From assembly GCA_913062555.1 (NCBI GenBank), contig CAJXVU010000009.1:38540-102539 (forward strand): 64,000 nt of DNA, in the 5' to 3' direction. The stretch comes from an uncultured Bacteroidota bacterium. GTDB taxonomy: Bacteria; Bacteroidota; Bacteroidia; Flavobacteriales; Flavobacteriaceae. The position numbers were made by a program, and so were the translations under genes. The notes beneath the pieces are model-generated. The model did no database searches, was not told the DNA's origin, and saw only the letters and a list, made by a program, of their open reading frames with translations. Positions 54,872 through 63,718 of the stretch are shown in pieces (within the stretch, counting starts at the first letter, position 1; each line of letters starts with the position of its first letter).

Positions 54872-55323
54872 TTATGCACGGTGTTGGCAGTAGTTTATTT
54901 TAAGTGAATTAATTCAAAATATAACAAACTAAATTTCTTCAAAAATATTTACACCTGATTCTCCAGATCTAGATTTCCATTCAAAATGTTCTATCAGTCT
55001 AATTTTACCTTCAGTTGAAATCGCTAACTCTGAACTCGACTTTCCGTTGTCCAATATGCCATCCGTTTGCAATTGGCAATAACTAAATTCTAATATGTTT
55101 TCTTTTATCACACCAACAAGAAACCCATTTTTTATTTTTCCGCCAGAATATTTAGCCTCAACAAAACTGTCCTTTTGGACGAAATCAAAAATAGTCTGTT
55201 CGTTAACAACTCCATTTTGAGCCGTTTCAATCACGTTCATTTTTAGATTATTTAGATTTATCATTTAAGTGTTTATTTTAACATTTAGGTATTCATAATT
55301 ACTGCCAACGTAACTATATGCAT
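54872..55323. repeat. Unit bounded by inverted GTTGGCAGTA/TACTGCCAAC ends
   Basis: The sequence TGCACGGTGTTGGCAGTA at 54875-54892 and TACTGCCAACGTAACTATATGCA at 55300-55322 are inverted to each other. Together they bracket the small gene 54929-55264. This gives a 450-base unit like a gene cassette or a non-autonomous element. No integrase or transposase is found in the window. Confidence 0.5.
54929..55264 (-). CDS. N-acetylglutamate-synthase-like small protein
   Basis: The 111-residue protein has the pattern of a small family labelled n-acetylglutamate synthase in Bacteroidota: QNGVVNEQTIFDFVQKDSFVEAKYSGGKIKNGFLVGVI ... IRLIEHFEWKSRSGESGVNIFEEI. It forms repeated beta strands, and the enzyme name is not backed by motifs. 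It lies inside an inverted-repeat bounded unit, which suggests mobility. Confidence 0.65.
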   Translation of the reverse strand: MINLNNLKMNVIETAQNGVVNEQTIFDFVQKDSFVEAKYSGGKIKNGFLVGVIKENILEFSYCQLQTDGILDNGKSSSELAISTEGKIRLIEHFEWKSRSGESGVNIFEEI

Positions 55324-55337
55324 TAGATATGAGCACT

Positions 55338-55428
55338 AATATAAGCTGTTTATTTAAACTTCATTTTGATTATTAGCATTTTGCCAATGACTCTAAAATG
55401 AATATTATATAATTAAATTGTGGTGGAT
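55338..55428. repeat. Intergenic repeat family, copy A
   Basis: AATATAAGCTGTTTATTTAA and AATATTATATAATTAAATTG are shared, with about 90% identity over 90 bases, with copy B at 56265-56354. The left part (TTATTTAAAC, TATATAATTA, GGTG) is also in copies C and D, which lack a 27-base inner segment. The copy lies between two minus-strand genes. Confidence 0.85.
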
Positions 55429-55488
55429 TTTACTCTGTTCTTTGTTGGGTCACAATTTTATTCAAGTTGTTTTACTTTGTTTTCTAGT

Positions 55489-56094
55489 TCAAATTTGTTT
55501 GGCGACATACAACGCTAACCAATCTCTGTGGTCATCCATAGAGTTTAATTTATTTTTGTAAAAAATCTTATTTATTTTTCTATTTGTAAAGAAGTGAATC
55601 CATTCTACCAAAGGGATGAAATCTCGATGTCCAACACCATCAATAATTATTAATTCTACAGATTTATTTTTTAATACTTTACAACAAATATTCTTACCCA
55701 TTAGGTCTCTAACAATTATTTTATGCTTAATCATCAGTTTCTTTAATTTTTCTAATTTAGAAATAAATAATTCATCTGAAAAAGGTGAATTTCCCATTTT
55801 TAAATAATCATCCATTGTTAAAGAAACATTATTAGTTGTTTCATCTTTTATTAAATCATAAATATGAGCGACACCAAGATTTGTATTTACTTCACCATAA
55901 TATTTTGCAAAGAAGGGAGCTGAAATGTGTTTTTTTTGAATTTTTTTATAGTATTTAACTTCTCGATTAACTCGAGGGTTTTCATATTGTTCGTTTATTT
56001 TTATTTTTAAACAAAGATTGTCATTATCAGGATGAATATAGCATTTTTGCAATTTCCCCTGTCCTATATAATGTTTTTCTTCAATTTCAATCAT
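55489..56094 (-). CDS. YrbL-like protein (PhoP-regulated kinase-fold family)
   Basis: The 201-residue protein has a kinase-like fold of the YrbL family: HYIGQGKLQKCYIHPDNDNLCLKIK at the start, KKLMIKHKIIVRDLMGKNICC near 125 in place of the catalytic loop, and IIIDGVGHRDFIPLVEW with a DG pair in place of the DFG. It may be a small-molecule kinase or a pseudokinase. It is flanked by copies A and B of the intergenic repeat. Confidence 0.7.
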   Translation of the reverse strand: MIEIEEKHYIGQGKLQKCYIHPDNDNLCLKIKINEQYENPRVNREVKYYKKIQKKHISAPFFAKYYGEVNTNLGVAHIYDLIKDETTNNVSLTMDDYLKMGNSPFSDELFISKLEKLKKLMIKHKIIVRDLMGKNICCKVLKNKSVELIIIDGVGHRDFIPLVEWIHFFTNRKINKIFYKNKLNSMDDHRDWLALYVAKQI

Positions 56095-56264
56095 TAGTTA
56101 TATATTTCGGGATTTGTTTTCTAGTAAAATTTAAAGTGCTTTTTTAGTAAGTCGGATATTAATATTAAAAAGAACATTCTATCAAACTTCATTACAGGAG
56201 AATAATATTGTTACCAACGGATATATATCGTTACTGCTAACTACACACCCTTTAGAAGAGCGCG

Positions 56265-56354
56265 AATATAAGCTGTTTATTTAAACTTAATTATGATTAT
56301 TTCCATTTTGCTAATAACTCTAAAATGAATATTATATAATTAAATTGTGGTGGG
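56265..56354. repeat. Intergenic repeat family, copy B
   Basis: This copy matches A at 55338 over 90 bases with about seven substitutions. A second feature of the spacer is TTACCAACGGATATATATCG (56211-56230), comparable to the TACTGCCAACGT end beside copy A. Confidence 0.85.
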
Positions 56355-56368
56355 TATTATTGGTGTTT

Positions 56369-57193
56369 TTATTTGTCAATAATATTTTTAGCGGGTTCTG
56401 AATAATGGATACTATCTACTTCAAAGGTGCCATGATATTCATCCCTGCTTTTATCAATAAATATGCCTATTTGATTCCTTCCTCGTCCACTTAATTTAGT
56501 ACGCTTAGCACCATTACCAGTTGTATCAATCCATGCAGTACCTCCACTAAAATTTTGATTCAGTGAGATTACTTTGCTTTCTTCAAATTTGTCTAATACA
56601 TAACGCCCCATTTGTCCAGAGCCCTTATTAATCATGTTGTGGTAATTACCAGTGAGTACAATTAAAAAGTTTGAAGGTTTTTCTGTAGCTTTTTGTATAA
56701 CCCTTTGAGCCATTTCAATATCTCTGTCACTCGAACTTGGGTCGTCTATCAAGAATATTTCCACATCAGCGCCATCCACCCTTAATGCTCTCAATGACGC
56801 TATTAAGCCAAGCATTGCATTGCTTGCTCTGCCGTCCTGATAATCTTGTGACCAAAAAGGTAAGTTTAATATTTTAGCTCTATCTGATGCTTTTCCTTTT
56901 GATTTCATAAAGGTTTTTATGACTTGTTCATCTAAATAGGGTAATTCAAGACCAACGGACACACTTAATTTTTTTCCAAGAGCATGACAAACAATCTTCT
57001 CTACAAACCCAGGGCCTTCTTTTGTTCCATGCATCTCACCAAGCAAAATTATTTTTTTGTTGATTAACAAAGGTTCTAATCCTGTAACGGGACTGCATAC
57101 AAGCTCATTATTAGAGGTCCTTTTTGTACATCCATAAAAAAGGCCACTTATTATAAGTATGAAAATAATTATCTTGTTGTTAGAGGATTTCAT
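56369..57193 (-). CDS. EreA/ChaN-like lipoprotein
   Basis: The 274-residue protein has a lipoprotein signal ending LFYGC. The block IILLGEMHGTKEGPGFVEKIVCHALG, with GLELPYLDEQ, fits the EreA/ChaN/TIKI superfamily, whose members bind metal or heme or hydrolyse esters. The HG of GEMHGT and a late GNYHNMINKG are likely active-site segments. Its substrate is unknown. It stands alone with repeat B after its stop. Confidence 0.65.
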   Translation of the reverse strand: MKSSNNKIIIFILIISGLFYGCTKRTSNNELVCSPVTGLEPLLINKKIILLGEMHGTKEGPGFVEKIVCHALGKKLSVSVGLELPYLDEQVIKTFMKSKGKASDRAKILNLPFWSQDYQDGRASNAMLGLIASLRALRVDGADVEIFLIDDPSSSDRDIEMAQRVIQKATEKPSNFLIVLTGNYHNMINKGSGQMGRYVLDKFEESKVISLNQNFSGGTAWIDTTGNGAKRTKLSGRGRNQIGIFIDKSRDEYHGTFEVDSIHYSEPAKNIIDK

Positions 57194-57313
57194 CCGAGAT
57201 ATTTTTATAATTGAGTCCTTTTTTCAAAAGTAAAAAATTATTTATCTTACAGTTTTATGTTTTGGATAATTTTAACGCCTCAATTATATTGGTCTTTTTT
57301 TAATTAAAAGGGT

Positions 57314-58771
57314 TTAACGAATTATACTTTCTATTACCAGTTGCCCCTTTTTTGATGGACTATCACTTATTCTTCTCCAATTAACCTTTATGTCTGGTTT
57401 AATCCCATAGACTTCATTTTTCCCGTCTGCTCTTAACCGGACACAGTCAGGCATTTTAATAGAAAGACCAATATGATTAAGTGTTGTTTTAATGCCTCCA
57501 TTTGTATAACCACAACCTGCACCATAGCTAGTTCTTCCAACAATAGTTGCGGCGTTATTAAATTGTAAAAGAGAAGAAAATCCTTCTGTAGCTGAAGCAG
57601 ATTGACGGTCTTGAACGATATACAAGGGGCCAGAGTAAGCTCCTCTTTTAAAAGGTCTAAACCTTGACGCCGTCAGTAGGTTTTTGGATTGTAATAACAT
57701 AAATTGAGAATCGGTCATAATATCAAAAGGGAGATCAGATTGATAAGGGTGTCTTATTAATTTTAAGCAATCTATCTTATTGCTATCCCAAACATTTTGT
57801 GATGAACAATTACTTTTACATTTAACAATAAGGCTTTCAGCCAACTCCTTTAGTTTTAAGAGTTTTAGTTTTAGAGATTCATTTAATTCATCATTTGCCA
57901 AATCGATTCCTATTATTTTTAAATCTTCTTCTAGTGATTTTTTCCAATGATTGTGCTTAATAATAAAGCTAGGCATATACTCTAATTTTGGTTTATCACT
58001 TAATAAGTGAGCAATTTCCTCAAACCATCCTGAACCGCCATTATTTCCAGTAACATCTATTAAAAGTTTAGAAATATTTTTAGCTTTTAATTCTTCAATG
58101 CGTTCAACGAATTGTTTTGTGAATTGTTTTTCTAGTTTATATTTAAAGTTTTTTTGACACTCCTCATCACACTCCCCTTTAAATTCTTTCTTATAAGAAT
58201 CCCACATTTTATAGGGTGTATTCCAATACCCTTCATTATAAAAATAGGGCAGCTTTATAGTGCCTATTTTGCCTAATGATGTTTCTATAACGGCTGTGTG
58301 GAACGAGTTGTTTTTATTAATTAGGGCTAAATATCCTGGAACAGAATCAAATTTTATATTGGCACCATAGGTATCAATGAAAAACCCCATTTTTTTTAAA
58401 GCGACAGCTGTAGAGTCTGTGCTTAATGGAAAATCATTACGCTCATTAGAAGTGTTATTAGAGGATGAGGTATTAATTACAGTTGCTGATAAGTGGCCAT
58501 CTTTAAACTTTCTCAAAAAGCTTTCAATAACTATTTGGGCTTCCCTCTTAGTTTTTGCTAGTTTAAGCTCTGAAATAGTCTTAGTATTTAGGCGAGCTAA
58601 ATCAATGCTTTCCTCATTGACTATGGATTTTAAATTTGCATAACTTTTCGTCATTTGTGCCTTTAAGACCTCGAAATCCTGAATCCATAAATCGTTTTGA
58701 TTCTGATTGTTTTTAAAGCCTAATGTTAACAACAGTAAAAAAGTGCTGCAGACTAATATTTTTTTTCTCAT
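57314..58771 (-). CDS. S41 family peptidase, exported
   Basis: The 485-residue protein has a signal peptide (MRKKILVCSTFLLLLTLGF). The C-terminal half holds an S41 (Tsp/CtpA-like) core: LLIDVTGNNGGSGWFEEIAHLL, and VQDRQSASATEGFSSLL with the nucleophilic Ser in SATEG. The usual Lys is not obvious, and no PDZ domain is clearly seen. The longer frame begins at 58876 before the signal; the ATG at 58771 is chosen. Acts in the periplasm or at the surface. Confidence 0.8.
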   Translation of the reverse strand: MRKKILVCSTFLLLLTLGFKNNQNQNDLWIQDFEVLKAQMTKSYANLKSIVNEESIDLARLNTKTISELKLAKTKREAQIVIESFLRKFKDGHLSATVINTSSSNNTSNERNDFPLSTDSTAVALKKMGFFIDTYGANIKFDSVPGYLALINKNNSFHTAVIETSLGKIGTIKLPYFYNEGYWNTPYKMWDSYKKEFKGECDEECQKNFKYKLEKQFTKQFVERIEELKAKNISKLLIDVTGNNGGSGWFEEIAHLLSDKPKLEYMPSFIIKHNHWKKSLEEDLKIIGIDLANDELNESLKLKLLKLKELAESLIVKCKSNCSSQNVWDSNKIDCLKLIRHPYQSDLPFDIMTDSQFMLLQSKNLLTASRFRPFKRGAYSGPLYIVQDRQSASATEGFSSLLQFNNAATIVGRTSYGAGCGYTNGGIKTTLNHIGLSIKMPDCVRLRADGKNEVYGIKPDIKVNWRRISDSPSKKGQLVIESIIR

Positions 58772-58970
58772 TATTCTAATAATTAGTTTGTGTGTGATTT
58801 CAAAGTACAGAAGCGAATCTATAATAGGGATGCCCACTAAACAAAATAAATGTAGTGAATAGTGGTTTTTATGCATTGAATTGCTAAAAGCCTAATTATG
58901 AGAAATATTAATAACTGCTGTAACAAGTCAAAATATAGTGGGTCTATATATAAGAAGAAAAATTAAAAAG

Positions 58971-59909
58971 ATGAGAGCTTTATTAACTGTATTAATTATT
59001 TGTATGCATATTTCAATGCATTCGCAAAATGAAAAAAAAATATATACCGAGGATATTGATAATTTTTGGGCAGCTTATGATATAATTCTTGAATTAGATA
59101 ATTTCAATGATAAACTAAAAATCATCAATGAATTATATATAGATAAAGGAACAATTGGATTAAAATCATTTATGAAGTTGCGTAGCTATAACGATACCTT
59201 ATGGGTTAAACTGATAGACGATTTGCCGAAATTTTGGAATAGTATTAGACCGAATACTCTTAAAGTAAAGGAAAAATCAAAAGATATTGAAAAATCTGTA
59301 ATAAAATTAAATCAAATATATCCAGAATTGAAAGATGCAAAAATGTATTTCACGATTGGCGGTCTTAGGTCGGGAGGGACTACAAATAAAAGCATGGTGT
59401 TAATTGGCACAGAAATAGCAACAGCAGATTCAAGTACAGATGTTACAGAGTTTAAAAGTAATTGGTTGCCAAATGTGTTTAGTAAACAAAGTATTGATAA
59501 TTTAGTGTTTCTAAATATTCATGAATATATTCATACACAACAAGATACTCGAGGGACTGACGTTTTATCAGCTTCTATTAGGGAAGGAGCCTGTGATTTT
59601 ATTGCTGAATTAGTAACAAAAACACAGTACAATTCATCTTATATGCAATATGGTAATAATCATGAGGAGGAGATTAAAGTACAATTTGAAAAGGAAATGC
59701 ATACAAAGGATTATAAAAATTGGTTATCCAACGGAGGAAAAATGAAGGAAAAAGCGGACCTTGGTTATTTTATTGGTTATAAAATTTGTAAATCATACTT
59801 TAATAATTCTACAATAAAATCCCTTGCCATTAAAAACATTATTGAACTGGATTATTCAAATAAGGAAAAGATACAAGAGTTTTTGCGTGAATCTAAATAC
59901 TTTCATTAA
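58971..59909 (+). CDS. Exported HExxH metalloprotease-like protein
   Basis: The 312-residue protein has a signal peptide (MRALLTVLIICMHISMHSQ). A zinc motif HEYIHTQQ (HExxH) with a downstream acidic REGACDFIAELV is typical of gluzincin-like DUF2268 proteases. A longer GTG-initiated frame (58938) is not used. The gene is divergent from the S41 peptidase gene. Substrate unknown. Confidence 0.75.
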   Translation: MRALLTVLIICMHISMHSQNEKKIYTEDIDNFWAAYDIILELDNFNDKLKIINELYIDKGTIGLKSFMKLRSYNDTLWVKLIDDLPKFWNSIRPNTLKVKEKSKDIEKSVIKLNQIYPELKDAKMYFTIGGLRSGGTTNKSMVLIGTEIATADSSTDVTEFKSNWLPNVFSKQSIDNLVFLNIHEYIHTQQDTRGTDVLSASIREGACDFIAELVTKTQYNSSYMQYGNNHEEEIKVQFEKEMHTKDYKNWLSNGGKMKEKADLGYFIGYKICKSYFNNSTIKSLAIKNIIELDYSNKEKIQEFLRESKYFH

Positions 59910-59992
59910 TAATGCGGCTATATTTATACAGTTTTTCAAAGTTAAAACTTAGATTACTTTCTATAGTAGTGCGTATTTTTGTGAATTAAATT

Positions 59993-60021
59993 GGATACTA
60001 TCTAATTAAAATGCTGGTGGG
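59993..60021. repeat. Intergenic repeat family, short copy E
   Basis: GGATACTATCTAATTAAAAT and GGTGGG match the right end of copies A-D (TATATAATTAAATTGTGGTGGG). Only this end is clear, followed by the tRNA promoter. Confidence 0.5.
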
Positions 60022-60039
60022 TTTTTGCCTTAAAATGTA

Positions 60040-60047
60040 TATATTTG
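60040..60047 (+). promoter_or_regulatory. -7 box of tRNA-Ala
   Basis: TATATTTG is a perfect TAnnTTTG box, 73 bases before the tRNA. No -33 TTTG at correct spacing was found (one lies at 12 bases). It should drive the tRNA. Confidence 0.45.
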
Positions 60048-60120
60048 CCCAGCTTTGCAAAGAAATGCACAGTTGCTAAAAAGGTGTAAAACCCTAGGAA
60101 GCATAGTATATAAAGAAAAA

Positions 60121-60194
60121 GGGGATGTAGCTCAGTTGGCTAGAGCGCTTGACTGGCAGTCAAGAGGTCGTGGGTTCGAATCCCATCTTCTCCA
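60121..60194 (+). tRNA. tRNA-Ala (anticodon GGC)
   Basis: The 74-base sequence folds into a cloverleaf: acceptor GGGGATG with CTTCTCC (one T-T mismatch), D arm GCTC..GAGC, anticodon stem CTTGA/TCAAG with loop CTGGCAG, and T arm GTGGG-TTCGAAT-CCCAT. Anticodon GGC reads GCC (alanine). The 3' CCA is not encoded. Protein frames overlapping it are spurious. Confidence 0.9.
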
Positions 60195-60401
60195 CATCAA
60201 GCAGAGAATGCACTCTAGAGAGCGGATTTTTTGTGTTGTAAAAATCAGTAAGCTTAATTTTATGGTTTCTATAGCATAAGAATCCAACAGGCATAGTAGG
60301 TAAATTTCTATCTGCAATTATGCGAGAATGATAGGAACAACAAGGGTGATCCCAGTTTCATCACGAATTCAAACAATTTTATTAGTATTTACAATGCTTG
60401 T

Positions 60402-60761
60402 TTATGACTCACAAATGGTATTTGCTCTTCGCCAAGCATCAACAAATTCAGACCAGGCAATATTCCCATTGATAAAGTCTTCCAATTTGTCTAAAGAAAG
60501 ATTAATTGCCCCACAACAACCATCATTTTCTTTGGCCACATGTCTGCAATCTAAACGTGGAATCCGCCATCTAAATACCGGTGTAGTTTCTCTAACTTTA
60601 GGAGGAATGGCTTTACGCTCTAAGCGAATTAAGTGATTATTTAGTCTAATATATTTTTCAAAGATGGGTGCATCTGTCTCTAAATTTGTACCATCATCCA
60701 TTAAAGATTCTGGAATAGATGATACAGATATACTTTCAAGTAAATCAGCTAAACTGTCCAT
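60402..60761 (-). CDS. Hypothetical 119-residue protein
   Basis: The protein has an acidic N-terminal third (SVSSIPESLMDDGTNLETDAP), a basic middle with RWRIPRLDCRHVAKENDGCCG, and a helical C-terminus. It has four Cys including CC. No family recognised. The reading frame is favoured over the overlapping plus-strand frame because composition is more protein-like. It lies between tRNA-Ala and the nuclease gene. Confidence 0.5.
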   Translation of the reverse strand: MDSLADLLESISVSSIPESLMDDGTNLETDAPIFEKYIRLNNHLIRLERKAIPPKVRETTPVFRWRIPRLDCRHVAKENDGCCGAINLSLDKLEDFINGNIAWSEFVDAWRRANTICES

Positions 60762-60884
60762 TTTTTTGTTTGTTTTATGGTTGTGATGTCTCCGGCTAGG
60801 TTAATGACACACATAAGATACGAAAAATCAGTAAGTTATAAAGGGGAAGGAGAAAATATGAAGAACCATTACTTTGATTTCAAA

Positions 60885-63647
60885 TTAAATCTCTTTTTCA
60901 ACAAAGGAAATTTCAGAATCACATATCTCCAAAATGAGCGACTTCAATTCAATAAAAAAAGAATCTAGAGTGTCCTGTGTAATTGAAGCATCTTTTTTTG
61001 CATAGGCCCCTGGTTTATCTTTTTTAGCAAACTTTAAAAATCCTGCATTTAAGTTTTTAAATGAAATAATACCGGCCTCAACAGGGCCGTCAAATGGCTG
61101 TTTCTGATTCATCATAAAAGCATACATCAATATTTGAAAACTTTTGCTATACTTTGTATAATCAGTAGTAATATCTTCCCAGTTAACAATTTCAACTTTA
61201 CTTTGTTCAACCTTGCCCGTTTTATAATCTATAATACGAAGCATCCCGTTATACTCATCCACACGATCTACTTTGCCATTAAGTGTTACAGGAAATCCTA
61301 ATTCATCAATGGCTATTCTTACTTTCAAATCGGCTTCAATTTGAACAATTTTAATGCTATTCCCTTTTTTTAAATCTTCAATTTCTTTGTTTAGAAAGTT
61401 TGAGACATATCGTTTAGCAATTTCAAAAATGATTAAGTTTTTACCTTTGGTAATTTCTCCTGCTTTGTAAATGCTTTTAAAGTGATGTGTAACCCGGTTT
61501 TCTATTTGAAGTTTCATTGCATTTACCAATTCTATGCTAAGCATTTTTTGTTCAAGAGGCTTATAAAAATCTTCAAGCGTATTATGAACCACCGACCCTA
61601 AAGTGTTGGCGGCTACAGTTTCCTCAACATCATTTTGTTCTTTTATCCCTAATATTTTTTGGTAATAAAAATCTAATGGATTACGGATATAGTTGGTTAA
61701 TGATGATGGCGAGAATCCTTTGGTTGCAAGCACTTGAATGCTGTTCAGGATATCTTCTGTTTTTGGGATTACATTTAAATTTGATATAATTTTTGGCGTT
61801 TTTGGCCCGACAATATATTGTTTTAAGTTATGGATATTTTCAATTTCCATTTGTGTAATAAAACGACTCTTTTCGCCACCATTTAATACATCCGGCTCAG
61901 TATTGTAAATGATATATATGTTTTTAGCGCGTTGTAATAACCGATAAAAATGATAGGTGTATACGGCATCCTTTTCTTTATATGTTGGCAATCCATTTTC
62001 TAGTTTAACATCAAAAGGAATAAATGAATTATTACTTTTCCCTGAGGGAAGTATCCCCTCATTTACAGAAGAGATAATAACAGTTTCAAAATCTAAAACG
62101 CGAGATTCTAACATTCCCATAATTTGAAGTCCTTGTAGAGGTTCTCCCTGAAAGTCCAGGGTTTCTGTGCTTAGAATTTCTTTATATAAACCATGCAAGA
62201 CTTTAATGGTATTAATATATTGATGTTTTGAATTAAGCGTATGAAGGGTGTTAAATACTTCATTAAATCTAAAAAGGTATTCTAGAGCTAATAGATTGTC
62301 ATCTTTGTTTTGGCTCAGGTAATCTTTAATTTTCATTATAAGCTCCAAACAGTTTTTTAATGCCAGTTTGGGACTATTGTTCCAATTGCCAAAAAGTAAG
62401 CAAATGAGCTGTTCATGTTTTGGAACAAGTTTAATAAGCGTTTCACTTTTTAAAAACACCAAATTATTAAGATGGATGTTTTCTATGATTTGTTCGGCAG
62501 CATTAGAGCCATCATCATTATCAAATAAAGTTCTGGTAAATTGATGAGATAGTAAGGCAATAACATCTTTAAAATGAAAGGTATCTGTATTGTTTTTATG
62601 TAATTCGAAAAGTTGTTCAAAAAGAGAGGCCGATGGAATTGCACTTAACGGAAATCCCATGGTAATATTAAGTGCGTTTATAGTGTTTGGGATGGAGTTC
62701 AATACAGGAATTAATAAATTTTCATCCCCTAAAACAACGGCTGTTTTGTTTAAATGACCATTTTTAGTTTTGAGTCCTAAAAGTAATTCACCAATATATT
62801 TTGCTTGACCAACATTTTTTGGAGTTCCAATAATTGAAATGTTTTTTGCTTCGGAATAATAATTAGAAAGCCATTTAAAGGGGTGTTGTTTAAAGTGTTT
62901 CCAAGTTGATTGATGTTTTCTTATAAAGTATCCTGCATCGTGATAGGAGTTGTTAATAAAGGCGTTATCGGTATCCCAGTATATTGAAGCGAGCTCATGG
63001 TGTAGTAATTCTTTAAAAATGGTGGTTTCGGCAGTATTTAGAGCATTAAACCCAAGAAAAACATGTTGCTTGGAAGGATTAAATTGAATATAAGCCTCTA
63101 AGTTTTCAACGGCTTCCTTATAGATCAATCCTTGATATGCTAATCCTTTATTTATAAGAGCATCAGAAAGACCTGTGTAATAATCATTAAGTTTTTTCCA
63201 AAAAGTAAGGTAGTTTTTTATAAGAGGTGTTTGGTTATTTTCCATAGACCAATGATTGAGATCTTGTATGGCACTTAAATAATCAAAAATATATTTGGGA
63301 GGGATTAGATAACGATCTATTTCATTAAAATCCTGTAATAGGATTTGTGCCCATTTTGAAAAAACATCAAATGAATCTTGGCTTTCTTGCGGTGTAAGCG
63401 CAGTATAAACATTATAAAACTCGAATAGTAATTCGGTGTTTGTAACTTGTTTTAATTGTGAAAGTTCTTCAACAAAAGATTCAATACTAAGTATCGTTGG
63501 GGAAAAAATGGTTTGTGTGGTCAGTATTGATAACTCGTGTTTTAAAAATGCCCCCGCACGTTTACTGGGAAGAATAAAAGTAAGTTGAGAAATATCAACT
63601 GATTTATTTTTTAGGTCTATGAGTACATCTTGAATAAAACTTGTCAT
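60885..63647 (-). CDS. PD-(D/E)XK nuclease family protein, AddB/RexB-like
   Basis: The 920-residue protein has an inactivated helicase-like N-terminal part (LTFILPSKRAGAFLKHEL) and a C-terminal nuclease domain. There GSVVHNTLEDFY opens the domain and MLRIIDYKTGK holds the DYK metal and Lys motif. The four-Cys Fe-S site of AddB is not seen. It should form a dsDNA end-processing complex with an AddA-type helicase that is outside the window. Confidence 0.85.
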   Translation of the reverse strand: MTSFIQDVLIDLKNKSVDISQLTFILPSKRAGAFLKHELSILTTQTIFSPTILSIESFVEELSQLKQVTNTELLFEFYNVYTALTPQESQDSFDVFSKWAQILLQDFNEIDRYLIPPKYIFDYLSAIQDLNHWSMENNQTPLIKNYLTFWKKLNDYYTGLSDALINKGLAYQGLIYKEAVENLEAYIQFNPSKQHVFLGFNALNTAETTIFKELLHHELASIYWDTDNAFINNSYHDAGYFIRKHQSTWKHFKQHPFKWLSNYYSEAKNISIIGTPKNVGQAKYIGELLLGLKTKNGHLNKTAVVLGDENLLIPVLNSIPNTINALNITMGFPLSAIPSASLFEQLFELHKNNTDTFHFKDVIALLSHQFTRTLFDNDDGSNAAEQIIENIHLNNLVFLKSETLIKLVPKHEQLICLLFGNWNNSPKLALKNCLELIMKIKDYLSQNKDDNLLALEYLFRFNEVFNTLHTLNSKHQYINTIKVLHGLYKEILSTETLDFQGEPLQGLQIMGMLESRVLDFETVIISSVNEGILPSGKSNNSFIPFDVKLENGLPTYKEKDAVYTYHFYRLLQRAKNIYIIYNTEPDVLNGGEKSRFITQMEIENIHNLKQYIVGPKTPKIISNLNVIPKTEDILNSIQVLATKGFSPSSLTNYIRNPLDFYYQKILGIKEQNDVEETVAANTLGSVVHNTLEDFYKPLEQKMLSIELVNAMKLQIENRVTHHFKSIYKAGEITKGKNLIIFEIAKRYVSNFLNKEIEDLKKGNSIKIVQIEADLKVRIAIDELGFPVTLNGKVDRVDEYNGMLRIIDYKTGKVEQSKVEIVNWEDITTDYTKYSKSFQILMYAFMMNQKQPFDGPVEAGIISFKNLNAGFLKFAKKDKPGAYAKKDASITQDTLDSFFIELKSLILEICDSEISFVEKEI

Positions 63648-63658
63648 TGTATAAAAAT

Positions 63659-63690
63659 AAAAAACGCTTCGAAATTTCGAAGCGTTTTTT
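63659..63690. terminator. Bidirectional terminator before the nuclease gene
   Basis: AAAACGCTTCGAAA and TTTCGAAGCGTTTT form a perfect palindrome of 28 bases with A and T runs at both sides. It mainly ends the OmpA-family transcript on the minus strand, 12 bases before the nuclease start. Confidence 0.85.
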
Positions 63691-63718
63691 CACTAAATAT
63701 TTTATATAAGGTATAAAA

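Noticed and set aside
60055..60279. Plus-strand frame across the tRNA, and its minus-strand mirror
   Set aside because: Both are products of the tRNA-Ala sequence.
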